DNA of 64,000 nt from Ruminococcus sp. (GCA_017620025.1 JAFZRF010000017.1:1-64000); one strand, 5' to 3'; positions 11,092 to 20,065 are shown, counted from the stretch's first letter. Made by a program: numbers and translations. Notes: a model not told the origin generated them from the letters alone.

Positions 11092-12267
11092 TTACTCTGC
11101 TTCCCCGTCAGCAGGGGCTGCTTCATCAGCAGGGGCTGCATCATCTGCAGCGGCTTCCTCTCCCTCTGCGGGAGCTTCACCGTCTTCGGTCTTGGGTGCG
11201 CCGTTCACACCGTAAACGTCCCAGCTGATATTATCGAGAGTCAGCAGCAGCTTGTTGCCGCACTGCATAAGGCTTCCGGAGGATTTGTAATCTGCTGCCG
11301 AGAAGCCCTCAAGGAAGCTCCAGTAGTTTATCTCGCCCTTGGTATCGGAATAGAATACACTGTTGGCTATATCGAGCATGAGTGTGCCGTCGTTGCCGTA
11401 TACTCCGTCCATCTCCTTGAGCTCGTCATACATCTCTCCGGTGAACGTATAGATACGGCAGCCCTCAGGAGCGGAAATAATCACCTCTGGCAGATCGTCC
11501 GAATTGAGATCGACTATCTCGAAGGCAGCGCCGAGTATTCCGGCTGAGCCTGCCTTTGACATCTCCATTGTGAGAGTATCATTGAGTGCCTGCTTCTGCT
11601 TGTCAGTGGTAACGCAGTTCCATGACTCTGAAGCGTGTATCGCATAGTTCACAGCCTCGCTGCCGAAGGTGAACTTGCGGCCGAGGTAAAATGTGGTGGA
11701 GCCTGTATACTCCGAAAGCACCTGGTCGTACTGCGGGAGAGTTACTGACTGCCCGTTTATCTCATGTACTATATTTGTACCGGCAGCGGCAGATGCGGTA
11801 TTGTCGCTGTAGGTCATAACTTCCTTGAAATCGCCGTCTTCATAGGCAACATACTTGCCGAGGACGAAGCCCTCACCCCTGTACTCGTCGTGAAGGAGGC
11901 CCTTCAGCGGGAGATACGGGATAGTGCCGTCGCTGCCCATATCCGGGAGCTGTGAAAGAACGCCCTTGGAGTAGGAGTATATGGTACAGCGGGTGTTCCT
12001 GTCCTCGTTCGGGGAGAGGATGAGCTCCGGTATACCGTCGCCTGTGATGTCACGGAGGTCAAAACGTGATTTCTTCTCGCTGTAGCTGTCTGATTTCATG
12101 AATTCATCTATCTTGCCCTGATATGCATTCTGCCAGTCGAGTATAACGGTCTCCGGAGAGATTATCACTGGCTTCGGGATCACATTTTCCTGAGGCTCGG
12201 AACAGGCAGTCGTCACAGCTGCTACCATAAGAGCCAAAACGGATAAAGCGGTCTTTCTGTAGTTCAC
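11092..12267 (-). CDS. secreted lipoprotein with FG-GAP-like calcium motifs
   Basis: Unrecognised lipoprotein of 391 aa. Signal peptide with lipobox VTTAC, so anchored outside the membrane. Two segments, DITGDGIPELIL and DLNSDDLPEVIIS, resemble the Asp-rich loops of FG-GAP/VCBS repeats and may bind calcium. The last 25 residues are an Ala/Asp/Glu low-complexity tail. The start is GTG with GGAGG 8 nt upstream. The 5'UTR has a GCCGGT/ACCGGC hairpin. It lies upstream of radA in one transcript although no functional link is apparent. Confidence 0.75.
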   Translation of the reverse strand: MNYRKTALSVLALMVAAVTTACSEPQENVIPKPVIISPETVILDWQNAYQGKIDEFMKSDSYSEKKSRFDLRDITGDGIPELILSPNEDRNTRCTIYSYSKGVLSQLPDMGSDGTIPYLPLKGLLHDEYRGEGFVLGKYVAYEDGDFKEVMTYSDNTASAAAGTNIVHEINGQSVTLPQYDQVLSEYTGSTTFYLGRKFTFGSEAVNYAIHASESWNCVTTDKQKQALNDTLTMEMSKAGSAGILGAAFEIVDLNSDDLPEVIISAPEGCRIYTFTGEMYDELKEMDGVYGNDGTLMLDIANSVFYSDTKGEINYWSFLEGFSAADYKSSGSLMQCGNKLLLTLDNISWDVYGVNGAPKTEDGEAPAEGEEAAADDAAPADEAAPADGEAE

Positions 12268-12410
12268 TTTTGTTCCTCCTATATCAACTGAGCCGGTATA
12301 AGACCGGCAGTTTCTTTATACTTATATAATAGTATACCCGCAGAACGCTCCCGTGATTCATTACGGCAGCCTGCCTCCTGCGGACCTGTTACTATTTAAT
12401 TCTACCACGT

Positions 12411-12439
12411 TTGTCGCTTTATGTCAATTAAGATATGAT
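12411..12439 (+). promoter_or_regulatory. promoter of the small membrane protein/M50 pair
   Basis: TTGTCG (12411-12416), 17-nt spacer, TATGAT (12434-12439). The match is moderate. The 12268-12553 gap is a divergent promoter region. Confidence 0.4.
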
Positions 12440-12553
12440 TACATAATTCAAAAGCGGCTGCCGAAAATCGTGTGTGTAAATTGTGAAAAATATTCTAAAA
12501 TGACGGACGGCGGCATAAGCTGTAAACACGAGATTCTACAGGAGGTATATACT

Positions 12554-12847
12554 ATGTATAACGGGGAATATCTTCCTTCTGACAGTTCCGCTGAGACAGA
12601 AGAAGAGAACGATGTGATTTTACTGCCGGAGGAGACCGCAGACTCTTCCGGAGCATTGAACAGCGTTTCCGCCATGCAGGCAGCGGTATGTATAGCTGTA
12701 GTTGCAATGCTTGCCACCTTCATATATCTTGTGCCTGATACAGGTAACGAACTGCTTTCGCTGTTGAGAAAGCTCACCTCACAGCCGGATGAGCTCTTCC
12801 GCAATCCGCTCACATTACTCCTTGAACGGTTCGGCATACTGTGCTGA
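12554..12847 (+). CDS. small single-TM protein
   Basis: Protein of 97 aa starting at ATG 12554 behind GGAGG (12541-12545). It has an acidic N-terminal half, one TM helix (about 43-62) and a short C-terminal tail ending LLERFGILC. No family recognised. Its last codons overlap the GTG start of the M50 peptidase gene by 7 nt, which suggests coupled translation. In SpoIVFA/SpoIVFB pairs the peptidase partner is also a membrane protein, but there is no visible sequence similarity, so that is only an idea. Confidence 0.6.
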   Translation: MYNGEYLPSDSSAETEEENDVILLPEETADSSGALNSVSAMQAAVCIAVVAMLATFIYLVPDTGNELLSLLRKLTSQPDELFRNPLTLLLERFGILC

Positions 12848-13323
12848 AGGTTCATATTAAATTCTCCTTCCTGCTGTTCAACGCCCTTCTGTTCCTGATG
12901 TGTGATATACGGCATATCACTGTGTTTTATACGGTGTGTACACTTCATGAGCTCGGCCATGCGGCAGCGGCAGTGCTGACCGGCGCAGGAGTGAGACGTA
13001 TCATACTCAGCGGATGCGGGGTCATAATGGAGACGGGAACGTGTATCAGGATGTGTGACGGGGCAGCTGTGCTTGTCTCGGGGCCGGCAGTCAATATACT
13101 GCTGTGGCTGCTGCTCACCGTCGCCGGATGCAGCGGTCCTCTCAGGGATATGGATCTTGCCGCCGGCCTGTTCAATCTTCTTCCCTTCCCCGGCCTTGAC
13201 GGCGGCTCACTCGCCGAGCTCTTCATCTCCGGAAGGGTATGCGAGCCCTTTCTGAGAAGGCTCCTCCTGATACTGCAGATACTCACAGGCGCAGGACTTG
13301 CCGCCGCTCTTCTTTTTTGCTGA
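12841..13323 (+). CDS. site-2 protease family (M50) membrane metallopeptidase
   Basis: Intramembrane zinc protease of 160 aa, similar in size and layout to the core of SpoIVFB. HELGH (about residue 37) supplies the zinc-binding His and catalytic Glu; NLLPFPGLDGG near 115 carries the conserved Asp of the second motif. Four or five TM segments. The start is GTG overlapping the upstream gene, without a good RBS of its own. The substrate is unknown; pro-sigma processing is a family precedent, not shown here. Confidence 0.8.
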   Translation: MLKVHIKFSFLLFNALLFLMCDIRHITVFYTVCTLHELGHAAAAVLTGAGVRRIILSGCGVIMETGTCIRMCDGAAVLVSGPAVNILLWLLLTVAGCSGPLRDMDLAAGLFNLLPFPGLDGGSLAELFISGRVCEPFLRRLLLILQILTGAGLAAALLFC

Positions 13324-13392
13324 ACCTGCCGTTTTTTTCAAAATAATACCGCAAGTTTTGACAAATTATCACATTCCCCGCAATTATCCCAC

Positions 13393-13421
13393 TTGATTTA
13401 ATGTCCGATCTGTGTTATAAT
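13393..13421 (+). promoter_or_regulatory. promoter of the AI-2E transporter/galE unit
   Basis: TTGATT (13393-13398), 17-nt spacer ending TGTGT, TATAAT (13416-13421). Confidence 0.7.
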
Positions 13422-13490
13422 ATATCTGTCAGCCGGATATCTCTCCGGCTGTATCAGACAGAGATCTTATCCCATGAAAGAAGTTGCAAA

Positions 13491-14711
13491 ATGAAGAAAT
13501 TCAAAGATCTTATCGGGAAGCAATGGTTCTCAAATGCGGTCGCAGGCTGCATAACCGTTGCCTTCTTTATCATACTCTCGAATATCAATGACGTATGGAG
13601 AGCGATAACGCAGTTCGTCAGCTATTTCTCAACCGCCATAGCAGGCTGCGTACTTGCCTACCTGATGAACCCGCTCGCAAAGCTGTATCAGCGGACGGTA
13701 TTCTCAAAGGTCAAACGAAGTCACGCACAATGGACGCTTTCCATCGTGCTTGCAGTCACCTCGGTGCTGCTCTTCCTTGTCGTGCTGATGAGTATCCTCA
13801 TACCTCAGCTCTTCGACAGCATCATAACCTTCATACGTAACCTTGATTCCTATGCGGACACGCTTCAGGAATTCATCCACAAGCTCGCCCCGAAGGACGA
13901 TGAATCCGGCAACTTCCAGAGCTTCGTCATCTCCTCGGAGAACATCATCAATACCGTTGTTGATTACATCGTGGACAACTCCTCGAAGATCATCAACATC
14001 TCCACCGACGCCGGAAAGGGAGTTATGAACTGGGTGATCGCATTCATCCTCTCCGTTTACCTCCTCTCCTCGAAGCAGAAGCTCAAGGCCGGTATCCGCA
14101 GATTTCTCTCGGCTGCGCTCAGCAAGAACCATTACGAGCACGCCACCTCCTTCCTTGTACACTGCAACTCGATCCTCAACCGCTACGTTATATTCGATCT
14201 CCTCGACGGTCTTCTCGTCGGCACGATCAATGCGGTATTCATGTCGCTCTGCGGTATGCAGTACGTCGGACTTGTTTCCGTGGTCGTCGGCATCACGAAC
14301 CTTGTACCGACCTTCGGCCCGTTCGTCGGCGCAATAATCGGAGGCTTCATCCTCCTGATGGTCAAGCCGTTCTATGCGCTTATATTCATCATCTTCACGA
14401 TATGCCTGCAATTCGTTGACGGCTATATCATCAAGCCGAAGCTCTTCGGCAATACACTCGGCGTCCCTGGTCTCTGGATACTCATCGTCATCCTCGTCGG
14501 AAGCCGTGTATACGGCGTTATCGGTATCCTTATGGCTATCCCGTTCGCCGCTATCACAGACTATATCTACCGTGAGGTCATCCTCAAGGCTCTTGAAAAG
14601 CGGGCAGAAAAATCGAATGCGCCAAATGCCGCAGCAGATGAAGGCTCCCCGCCTGAACCGGAACCGTCCGATAAACCGGATACTACTGAAACAATTATAA
14701 CGGAGGAATAA
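13491..14711 (+). CDS. AI-2E family transporter
   Basis: Membrane protein of 406 aa with about eight TM helices, of the AI-2E/YtvI/TqsA family, whose members export small molecules or act as antiporters. The conserved LVPTFGPFVGAIIGG segment is present near residue 270. The start at ATG 13491 is preferred to the in-frame ATG at 13401, which lies within the promoter. The C-terminal tail of about 40 residues is rich in Pro and acidic residues. galE follows after 3 nt. Confidence 0.88.
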   Translation: MKKFKDLIGKQWFSNAVAGCITVAFFIILSNINDVWRAITQFVSYFSTAIAGCVLAYLMNPLAKLYQRTVFSKVKRSHAQWTLSIVLAVTSVLLFLVVLMSILIPQLFDSIITFIRNLDSYADTLQEFIHKLAPKDDESGNFQSFVISSENIINTVVDYIVDNSSKIINISTDAGKGVMNWVIAFILSVYLLSSKQKLKAGIRRFLSAALSKNHYEHATSFLVHCNSILNRYVIFDLLDGLLVGTINAVFMSLCGMQYVGLVSVVVGITNLVPTFGPFVGAIIGGFILLMVKPFYALIFIIFTICLQFVDGYIIKPKLFGNTLGVPGLWILIVILVGSRVYGVIGILMAIPFAAITDYIYREVILKALEKRAEKSNAPNAAADEGSPPEPEPSDKPDTTETIITEE

Positions 14712-14714
14712 AAC

Positions 14715-15731
14715 ATGAGCATACTTCTTGCCGGCGGCGCCGGCTACATCGGTTCACATACAGCAGTCGAGCTCATCAATGCAGGCTATGATGTGATAAT
14801 CGCAGACAACTATTCCAACAGCTGCCCTGAGGCGGTAAAGCGTGTTGAGGAGATCACAGGCAAGTCCGTCAAGGCCTATGAGGTCGATATCAAGGACACA
14901 GAAAAGCTCAGCCGTGTGTTCAGCGAGAACAAGATCGAGGCCGTTATCCACTTTGCAGGTCTCAAGGCTGTCGGTGAGTCCGTAGCAAAGCCCGTACTCT
15001 ACTACCGCAACAACATCGACACCACACTTGCCCTGCTTGAGTGCATGGAAAAGTACGATGTCAAGAACATAATCTTCTCCTCAAGTGCTACTGTTTACGG
15101 CGAGGAGAACCCCGTTCCCTACACCGAGCAGATGAAGCGCGGCACCTGCACGAATCCCTACGGCTGGACAAAGGTAATGATGGAGCAGATCCTTGAGGAC
15201 GCTGCAAAGGCTGACAGCGAGCTCTCCGTAGTTCTCCTGAGATACTTCAACCCCATCGGTGCTCATCCCTCCGGCAAGATCGGCGAGGATCCGCAGGGCA
15301 TACCGAACAACCTTATGCCCTATGTATCACAGGTCGCAGTAGGACGCCGTGAGAAGCTCACTATCTTCGGTCAGGACTACCCCACCCCCGACGGCACTTG
15401 CCGCCGCGACTACATCCATGTAGTAGACCTCGCAAAGGGCCATGTAAAGGCTATCGACTACATCCTCTCACACAACGGCGTTGAGATATTCAACCTCGGC
15501 ACAGGCACTCCCTACAGCGTGACCGAGATCGTTGATACCTTCGAGAAGGTAAATGATATCAGCATCAACCACGTATACGGAGACCGCCGTCCCGGAGACC
15601 TCCCGGAGAGCTACGCCAACGCAGACAAGGCACTTGACGTGCTCGGCTGGAAGACCGAGAAGACACTTGCCGATATGTGCAGAGATTCCTGGAACTGGCA
15701 GAAGAACAATCCCAACGGATACAGAAAGTGA
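14715..15731 (+). CDS. galE: UDP-glucose 4-epimerase
   Basis: Interconverts UDP-glucose and UDP-galactose for galactose use and surface polysaccharide synthesis. The 338-aa length is typical. NAD-binding GGAGYIGSHT at residues 7-16, catalytic Ser in SSSATVYGE and the YGWTK Tyr/Lys pair are all present. RBS CGGAGG at 14701. Co-transcribed with the upstream transporter; a strong terminator follows. Confidence 0.96.
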   Translation: MSILLAGGAGYIGSHTAVELINAGYDVIIADNYSNSCPEAVKRVEEITGKSVKAYEVDIKDTEKLSRVFSENKIEAVIHFAGLKAVGESVAKPVLYYRNNIDTTLALLECMEKYDVKNIIFSSSATVYGEENPVPYTEQMKRGTCTNPYGWTKVMMEQILEDAAKADSELSVVLLRYFNPIGAHPSGKIGEDPQGIPNNLMPYVSQVAVGRREKLTIFGQDYPTPDGTCRRDYIHVVDLAKGHVKAIDYILSHNGVEIFNLGTGTPYSVTEIVDTFEKVNDISINHVYGDRRPGDLPESYANADKALDVLGWKTEKTLADMCRDSWNWQKNNPNGYRK

Positions 15732-15735
15732 TCAT

Positions 15736-15770
15736 AAGGCTCACCGGAAAATTCCGGTGAGCCTTTCAGT
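15736..15770 (+). terminator. terminator of galE
   Basis: A nearly continuous 14-bp stem, AAGGCTCACCGGAA/TTCCGGTGAGCCTT, followed by TCAGT. Confidence 0.8.
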
Positions 15771-15794
15771 ATATTAAAGCAGTTTTCATCTGTT

Positions 15795-15896
15795 CGGGAT
15801 TCTAAAGGGACTGCGTCCCTTTAGCGGAGTCCAGAGGCAGCGCCTCTGGTGGGGTGAGGGGCAACGCCCCCGCATATTTACGCAGGGCGTCCCCTG
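15795..15896 (+). repeat. stem-loop-array intergenic repeat, copy C (internally deleted)
   Basis: Same orientation as copy A. Hairpins CTAAAGGGAC/GTCCCTTTAG (15802-15824), CCAGAGGC-agc-GCCTCTGG (15831-15849) and GGGGC-aac-GCCCC (15858-15870) are kept. The ACAGTCC hairpin is absent: GCAGGGCG runs straight into TCCCCTG, which fits a deletion between two GGCG words. Confidence 0.82.
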
Positions 15897-15952
15897 CTGC
15901 CGCTCCGGTCAATCAGCAAACTGGCACTCACTTAAACGTTGTGCCTTTTTTC

Positions 15953-15981
15953 TTGACACTTCCGGTCATATCTGCTATACT
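15953..15981 (+). promoter_or_regulatory. promoter of gpsA
   Basis: TTGACA (15953-15958), 17-nt spacer, TATACT (15976-15981). Confidence 0.75.
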
Positions 15982-16026
15982 ATATTTAGCCGATATTTAT
16001 TATACTTAACAAAAGGAGGCAACAGC

Positions 16027-17046
16027 ATGAGGATAGGAATATTAGGCGCAGGAACATGGGGCATCGCTCTTGCAAGAATGCTCTGCATGAGCAATCACGA
16101 TGTCACGGTCTGGTCCGCTCTCCCGCAGGAGATAGACGACCTCAGCGCTACACATATACACCCGAAATTCCCGGATACTGTTCTGCCGGAAGGAATACGC
16201 TACTCGAAGGATATAGCAGAGGTCTGCGGAGACAACGATATGCTGATAGCAGCAGTCCCCTCCGTATTCATCCGCTCCACCATGAAAACGGCAGCACCGC
16301 ATCTCAGGAACGGCCATGTGATAATCAGCGTGGCAAAGGGCATTGAGGAAAAGACCCTCTTCTCCATGACCGAGGTAATCACCGACGAGCTCGGCGATCT
16401 TGTCAAAGAAAAGGATCTCAGGATAGCTGCCCTCTCCGGTCCGACTCATGCGGAGGAGGTCATCAAGTCCATGCCGACTACCATCATTTCCTCCTGCCCC
16501 GACCTCGAGACAGCCGAAAAGATACAGGATGTCTTCATGAACACCTGTATGCGTGTATACACAAACACCGATATCAGGGGCGTTGAGCTCTGCGGCGCAC
16601 TCAAGAACATAATCGCCATAGCCTCCGGTATGCTAATAGGTCTCGGACTTGGCGACAACATCAAAGCCGCTCTCATCACAAGAGGACTTGCAGAGATCAA
16701 GAGACTCGGCGTGAAGATGGGCTGTCAGGAGCAGACCTTCTACGGTCTCGCAGGCATGGGCGACCTTATCGTTACGGCACTGAGCGTACACAGCCGCAAC
16801 TATCAGGCAGGCATACTCCTCGGACAGGGGTACGGATACAAGGAGGCAGTCGAAAAGGTCGGCATGGTCGTTGAGGGCATCAACGCACTGAAGCCCGCTA
16901 TGACTCTCTCGCAGAAGTACGAAACCGAGCTTCCGATCATCTCCGCAGTGTACTCGATAGTGTTTGAAGGAGCCGATCCTATGGCAAAACTGACCGGTCT
17001 GATGACTCGTGAAAAGCGTTCCGAGCTGAGTGAATACTATAAGTAA
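16027..17046 (+). CDS. gpsA: NAD(P)-dependent glycerol-3-phosphate dehydrogenase
   Basis: Reduces dihydroxyacetone phosphate to sn-glycerol 3-phosphate, the backbone of membrane phospholipids. The 339-aa length is usual. Rossmann GAGTWGIALA at residues 7-16, the SGPTHAEEV segment, the catalytic-Lys region LCGALKNIIAIA, and GLAGMGDLIVT. Start at ATG 16027 behind AAAGGAGG. Single-gene unit with its own promoter and terminator. Confidence 0.96.
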   Translation: MRIGILGAGTWGIALARMLCMSNHDVTVWSALPQEIDDLSATHIHPKFPDTVLPEGIRYSKDIAEVCGDNDMLIAAVPSVFIRSTMKTAAPHLRNGHVIISVAKGIEEKTLFSMTEVITDELGDLVKEKDLRIAALSGPTHAEEVIKSMPTTIISSCPDLETAEKIQDVFMNTCMRVYTNTDIRGVELCGALKNIIAIASGMLIGLGLGDNIKAALITRGLAEIKRLGVKMGCQEQTFYGLAGMGDLIVTALSVHSRNYQAGILLGQGYGYKEAVEKVGMVVEGINALKPAMTLSQKYETELPIISAVYSIVFEGADPMAKLTGLMTREKRSELSEYYK

Positions 17047-17068
17047 TATTTTACATGAATAATACTGC

Positions 17069-17100
17069 AAGGCGCATCTGAGCGTTCAGGTGCGCCTTGT
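17069..17100 (+). terminator. terminator of gpsA
   Basis: AAGGCGCATCTGA/TCAGGTGCGCCTT, a 13-bp stem with one G-T wobble, then GTTGT. Confidence 0.7.
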
Positions 17101-17222
17101 TGTAGATTAACAACAAAAACCGCAACTTTTAAGTTGATTTTTCGTTTAATACTGTGTTATAATCTGAGTAAGTTCCGTTTATTCAGATAAATCGCTTGAT
17201 TTTATGAAAGGAGCTAAAAACA

Positions 17223-17906
17223 ATGAATGGTAAACTCATAGTATTTGAAGGGCTTGACGGCAGCGGAAAGAAGACGCAGTCAGACAAGCTTCTCAGACAC
17301 ATGACAGAAGCAGGGATGAATGTCAGGAAGGTCGAGTTTCCTGATTACAGCAGCCCTTCCGCTTCGCTGATCAATATGTATCTTGCAGGAGAATTCGGCA
17401 CAGCCCCGGGGGATGTCAATCCGTATGCGGCTTCAAGCTTCTATGCTGTAGACCGTTATGCAAGCTACAAGAAATGCTGGGCGGACTTCTATCAGAGCGG
17501 CGGTATCATCATCGCCGACAGGTATACCACTTCAAACGCCATCCACCAGTGTTCAAAGCTGCCCGAAGAGCAGTGGGACAGCTTCCTTGACTGGCTTTTC
17601 GATTACGAGTACCGTCTTCTCGGACTCCCGAAGCCGGATCAGGTCATCTACCTCCGTGTAGATCCTGACGTAAGTCAGAGACTGCTCAGCGAACGCTACC
17701 ACAACGACGAGAGCAAAAAGGACGTACATGAGAAGGATGTAAGTTACCTGAAGCGCTCGGGTGCAGCCGCAGCATACTGTGCAGAGAAGCTCGGCTGGGA
17801 CGTTGTAGAGTGTGTAAAGGAAAAAGAAATGCGCTCAATCGACGATATATTTAACGATATTTTAGATTTTGTGCATAATGCACAAAAACGAGCCAAAGAA
17901 TTATGA
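17223..17906 (+). CDS. tmk: thymidylate kinase
   Basis: Phosphorylates dTMP to dTDP. 227 aa, with P-loop GLDGSGKKTQ (10-19), the DRYTTSNAIHQ motif (about 98-108) and a lid region rich in Arg/Lys. Slightly longer than the typical 205-215 aa. Start at ATG 17223 with AAAGGAG upstream. A TTGATT-18-TATAAT promoter lies about 70 nt before it, again with an extended TGTGT next to the -10 box. Confidence 0.92.
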   Translation: MNGKLIVFEGLDGSGKKTQSDKLLRHMTEAGMNVRKVEFPDYSSPSASLINMYLAGEFGTAPGDVNPYAASSFYAVDRYASYKKCWADFYQSGGIIIADRYTTSNAIHQCSKLPEEQWDSFLDWLFDYEYRLLGLPKPDQVIYLRVDPDVSQRLLSERYHNDESKKDVHEKDVSYLKRSGAAAAYCAEKLGWDVVECVKEKEMRSIDDIFNDILDFVHNAQKRAKEL

Positions 17907-17921
17907 TTTTTAATTTTTCGC

Positions 17922-18088
17922 TTGCTTTTTTGATAATTGTGTGTTAGAATGGTTATAGTTTACACGTTATTGAAAAATAAATGTAAACTCGTAAAAAGGA
18001 TGAACTTGTTGGACACTCATTGCAGATGTATGGAAAGTCCAGGCAATTCAACAGAATAATTGACTTCGTTTTATCCTGATGGTATAAT
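17922..18088 (+). promoter_or_regulatory. two promoters and an inverted repeat ahead of sugar transferase 1
   Basis: Promoter one: TTGCTT (17922-17927), 17 nt, TAGAAT (17945-17950). Promoter two: TTGACT (18060-18065), 17 nt, TATAAT (18083-18088). Just downstream of the first lies a perfect inverted repeat AGTTTACA...TGTAAACT (8-bp arms, 17-nt gap), which could be an operator or leader stem. Confidence 0.6.
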
Positions 18089-18144
18089 TGTAATACCGGG
18101 TCGGATAACCACCTTTTTCTTTTATCAGAGAGGAGGATCGTGCA

Positions 18145-18969
18145 ATGGATTCTATTGCCAACTACGGAGCAGTCGCAGAAGATAAGTATACAGCAGACAT
18201 AGCTCCAGCAGCGCCCCAGGAAAACAACGCAGAGACGTCTGGCACCGATGCCAAGGAGGGTATTAAGGAGTACCCGATCCTTGAATTCGACGAAACCAAA
18301 CTCACCAAACTCAGCACCGGCGTCAAGGAGACGCTGAAGCATTCAAAGGTCCTGCCGGCAGGCGGAAAGGCCTACGAGGCCGTCAAAAGGGTGTTCGATA
18401 TCATAGCTTCACTTGCAGCTATAATCGTATTACTTATCCCGATGCTCGTGATTATGCTTCTTATATACCTTGAAGACCGGGCGAATCCGCTTTTCGTCCA
18501 GGAACGTCTTACAAAGGATGGAAAGATCTTCAAGATGTACAAGCTTCGCTCAATGTGTCCCGACGCTGAAAAGCGTTTCGGTGAGGTCTCAAAGGGGAAC
18601 CAGAGCGACGGTCTTGCTTTCAAGAGCGACAGCGATTCACGCATCACAAGGATCGGCGGTTTCATCAGAAAGACCTCTATCGACGAACTCCCTCAGTTCT
18701 TCAACGTACTGAAGGGCGATATGTCACTCATCGGTCCCCGTCCTCCCCTGCCTCGTGAGGTAGTTCTCTACACTCCCGACCAGATGGACAGACTTCTTGT
18801 AAAAGGCGGCCTCTCATGCATCTGTCAGACAGAAGGCAGAAGCGATATGCCCTTTGATGAATGGGTAGAGAGCGATGTCCGCTACATACAGACAAGAAGC
18901 TTCGGTCTTGATCTTCTCCTTATGATCAAGACAATCCTCGCAGTGATCCTCAGAAAGGGCGCAAGATGA
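18145..18969 (+). CDS. undecaprenyl-phosphate sugar transferase (polyprenol sugar-1-P transferase family), paralogue 1
   Basis: Initiating glycosyltransferase of 274 aa expected to move a sugar phosphate onto undecaprenyl phosphate. An acidic cytoplasmic N-terminal region of about 90 aa precedes one membrane segment (about 90-115). The PF02397-type catalytic core shows KMYKLRSM, RITRIGGFIRKTSIDELPQ, GDMSLIGPRPPLP and a C-terminal hydrophobic segment. It is closely similar to the next gene (19212). No glycosyltransferases or polymerase genes flank the pair, so the product is not evident. Confidence 0.9.
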   Translation: MDSIANYGAVAEDKYTADIAPAAPQENNAETSGTDAKEGIKEYPILEFDETKLTKLSTGVKETLKHSKVLPAGGKAYEAVKRVFDIIASLAAIIVLLIPMLVIMLLIYLEDRANPLFVQERLTKDGKIFKMYKLRSMCPDAEKRFGEVSKGNQSDGLAFKSDSDSRITRIGGFIRKTSIDELPQFFNVLKGDMSLIGPRPPLPREVVLYTPDQMDRLLVKGGLSCICQTEGRSDMPFDEWVESDVRYIQTRSFGLDLLLMIKTILAVILRKGAR

Positions 18970-18996
18970 TCACTGACTAACAAAAAGACTATTTCC

Positions 18997-19026
18997 GGAC
19001 TGCATATGCTATGCAGTCCTTTTTTT
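18997..19026 (+). terminator. terminator after sugar transferase 1
   Basis: GGACTGCATA-tgc-TATGCAGTCC followed by seven T: a strong intrinsic terminator. Confidence 0.9.
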
Positions 19027-19110
19027 CGCCTTTTATGCATTTTGTATCCCTCCGGACTGTTCACTATAATCTACCGTAAGTGAAGTTTAACACAAAAAGA
19101 AAAGATATAC

Positions 19111-19139
19111 TTGATTTTTTTGAAAGGCCATGATATAAT
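19111..19139 (+). promoter_or_regulatory. promoter of sugar transferase 2
   Basis: TTGATT (19111-19116), 17-nt spacer, TATAAT (19134-19139). With the terminator upstream, the two paralogues are separately transcribed. Confidence 0.75.
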
Positions 19140-19211
19140 ATACTCAGAGGCATAAAAACTGCCTGTTTGTACTCGTATTTTATACAGCCATTTAACAACG
19201 AGAGGAGGCGA

Positions 19212-20018
19212 ATGCAGAAAATGGATCCTCAGAAACCGTATAAGAAGATAGTATCAGAAGACGAGTTTACCGAAGTCGCTCTTGAAACCATGAAAGAGAA
19301 TTCGGGCGGCGTCACTGAATACCCTATACTCGATTTCACGGAGGACGCTCTCAAACTTCTCTGTACAGGCGTTCATGAAACGCTCAAATACTCAAAGATA
19401 AAGCCTGCCGGCGGTAAAGCCTACGAAGCTGCCAAAAGATGCTTCGATATCATTTGCTCCGCAGGTGCTCTTACTGTACTGGCTGTGCCGCTCGGAGTCG
19501 TAGCTGCTATCATCTACATCGACGACCACGGCAACCCATTCTTCTCACAGGTGCGTCTCACAAAGGACGGCAAACCCTTCAGGATATACAAGCTCCGCTC
19601 CATGTGTATGGATGCAGAGGCAAGGTTTGCAGAGGTGCAGAAGGAAAACGACAGCGACGGTATCGCTTTCAAGAGCGATGATGACCCGAGAGTTACAAAG
19701 ATAGGCCGCTTCATCAGAAAGACCTCCATCGACGAGCTCCCTCAGCTCATCAATGTACTCAAGGGCGATATGTCGATAATCGGCCCGCGTCCCCCTCTCC
19801 CCCGTGAGGTAGTTCTCTATACTCCCGAGCAGATGGACAGGCTCCTTGTCAAAGGCGGTCTCGCCTGCATCTGTCAGTGCGAAGGAAGAAGCGATATGCC
19901 GTTCGATGAATGGGTAAAATCAGACATCAGATACATAAAGACAAGAAGCGCAGCTCTTGATCTCAAGCTCATAGGCAAGACTATACTGGCGGTCATCATG
20001 AAAAAGGGCGCTAAATAA
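19212..20018 (+). CDS. undecaprenyl-phosphate sugar transferase, paralogue 2
   Basis: Second copy of the same family, about 268 aa. It shares the acidic N-terminal segment containing EYPILDF, the TGVHETLKYSKIKPAGGKAYEA region, one membrane helix, RKTSIDELPQ, GPRPPLPREVVLYTPEQMDRLLVKGG and the KTILAVIMKKGAK end. AGGAGG at 19203-19208 is only 3 nt before ATG 19212 and 12 nt before ATG 19221, so either may be the true start. Tandem duplication followed by divergence, with each copy keeping its own promoter and terminator, suggests separate regulation or sugar choice. Confidence 0.9.
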   Translation: MQKMDPQKPYKKIVSEDEFTEVALETMKENSGGVTEYPILDFTEDALKLLCTGVHETLKYSKIKPAGGKAYEAAKRCFDIICSAGALTVLAVPLGVVAAIIYIDDHGNPFFSQVRLTKDGKPFRIYKLRSMCMDAEARFAEVQKENDSDGIAFKSDDDPRVTKIGRFIRKTSIDELPQLINVLKGDMSIIGPRPPLPREVVLYTPEQMDRLLVKGGLACICQCEGRSDMPFDEWVKSDIRYIKTRSAALDLKLIGKTILAVIMKKGAK

Positions 20019-20025
20019 GGCTACT

Positions 20026-20065
20026 ATACTGCTTCCGGCATATACTCCGCAGGCAGTATTTTTTT
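20026..20065 (+). terminator. terminator after sugar transferase 2
   Basis: ATACTGC (20026-20032) pairs with GCAGTAT (20053-20059) across a long loop, followed by a seven-T run. Confidence 0.65.
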
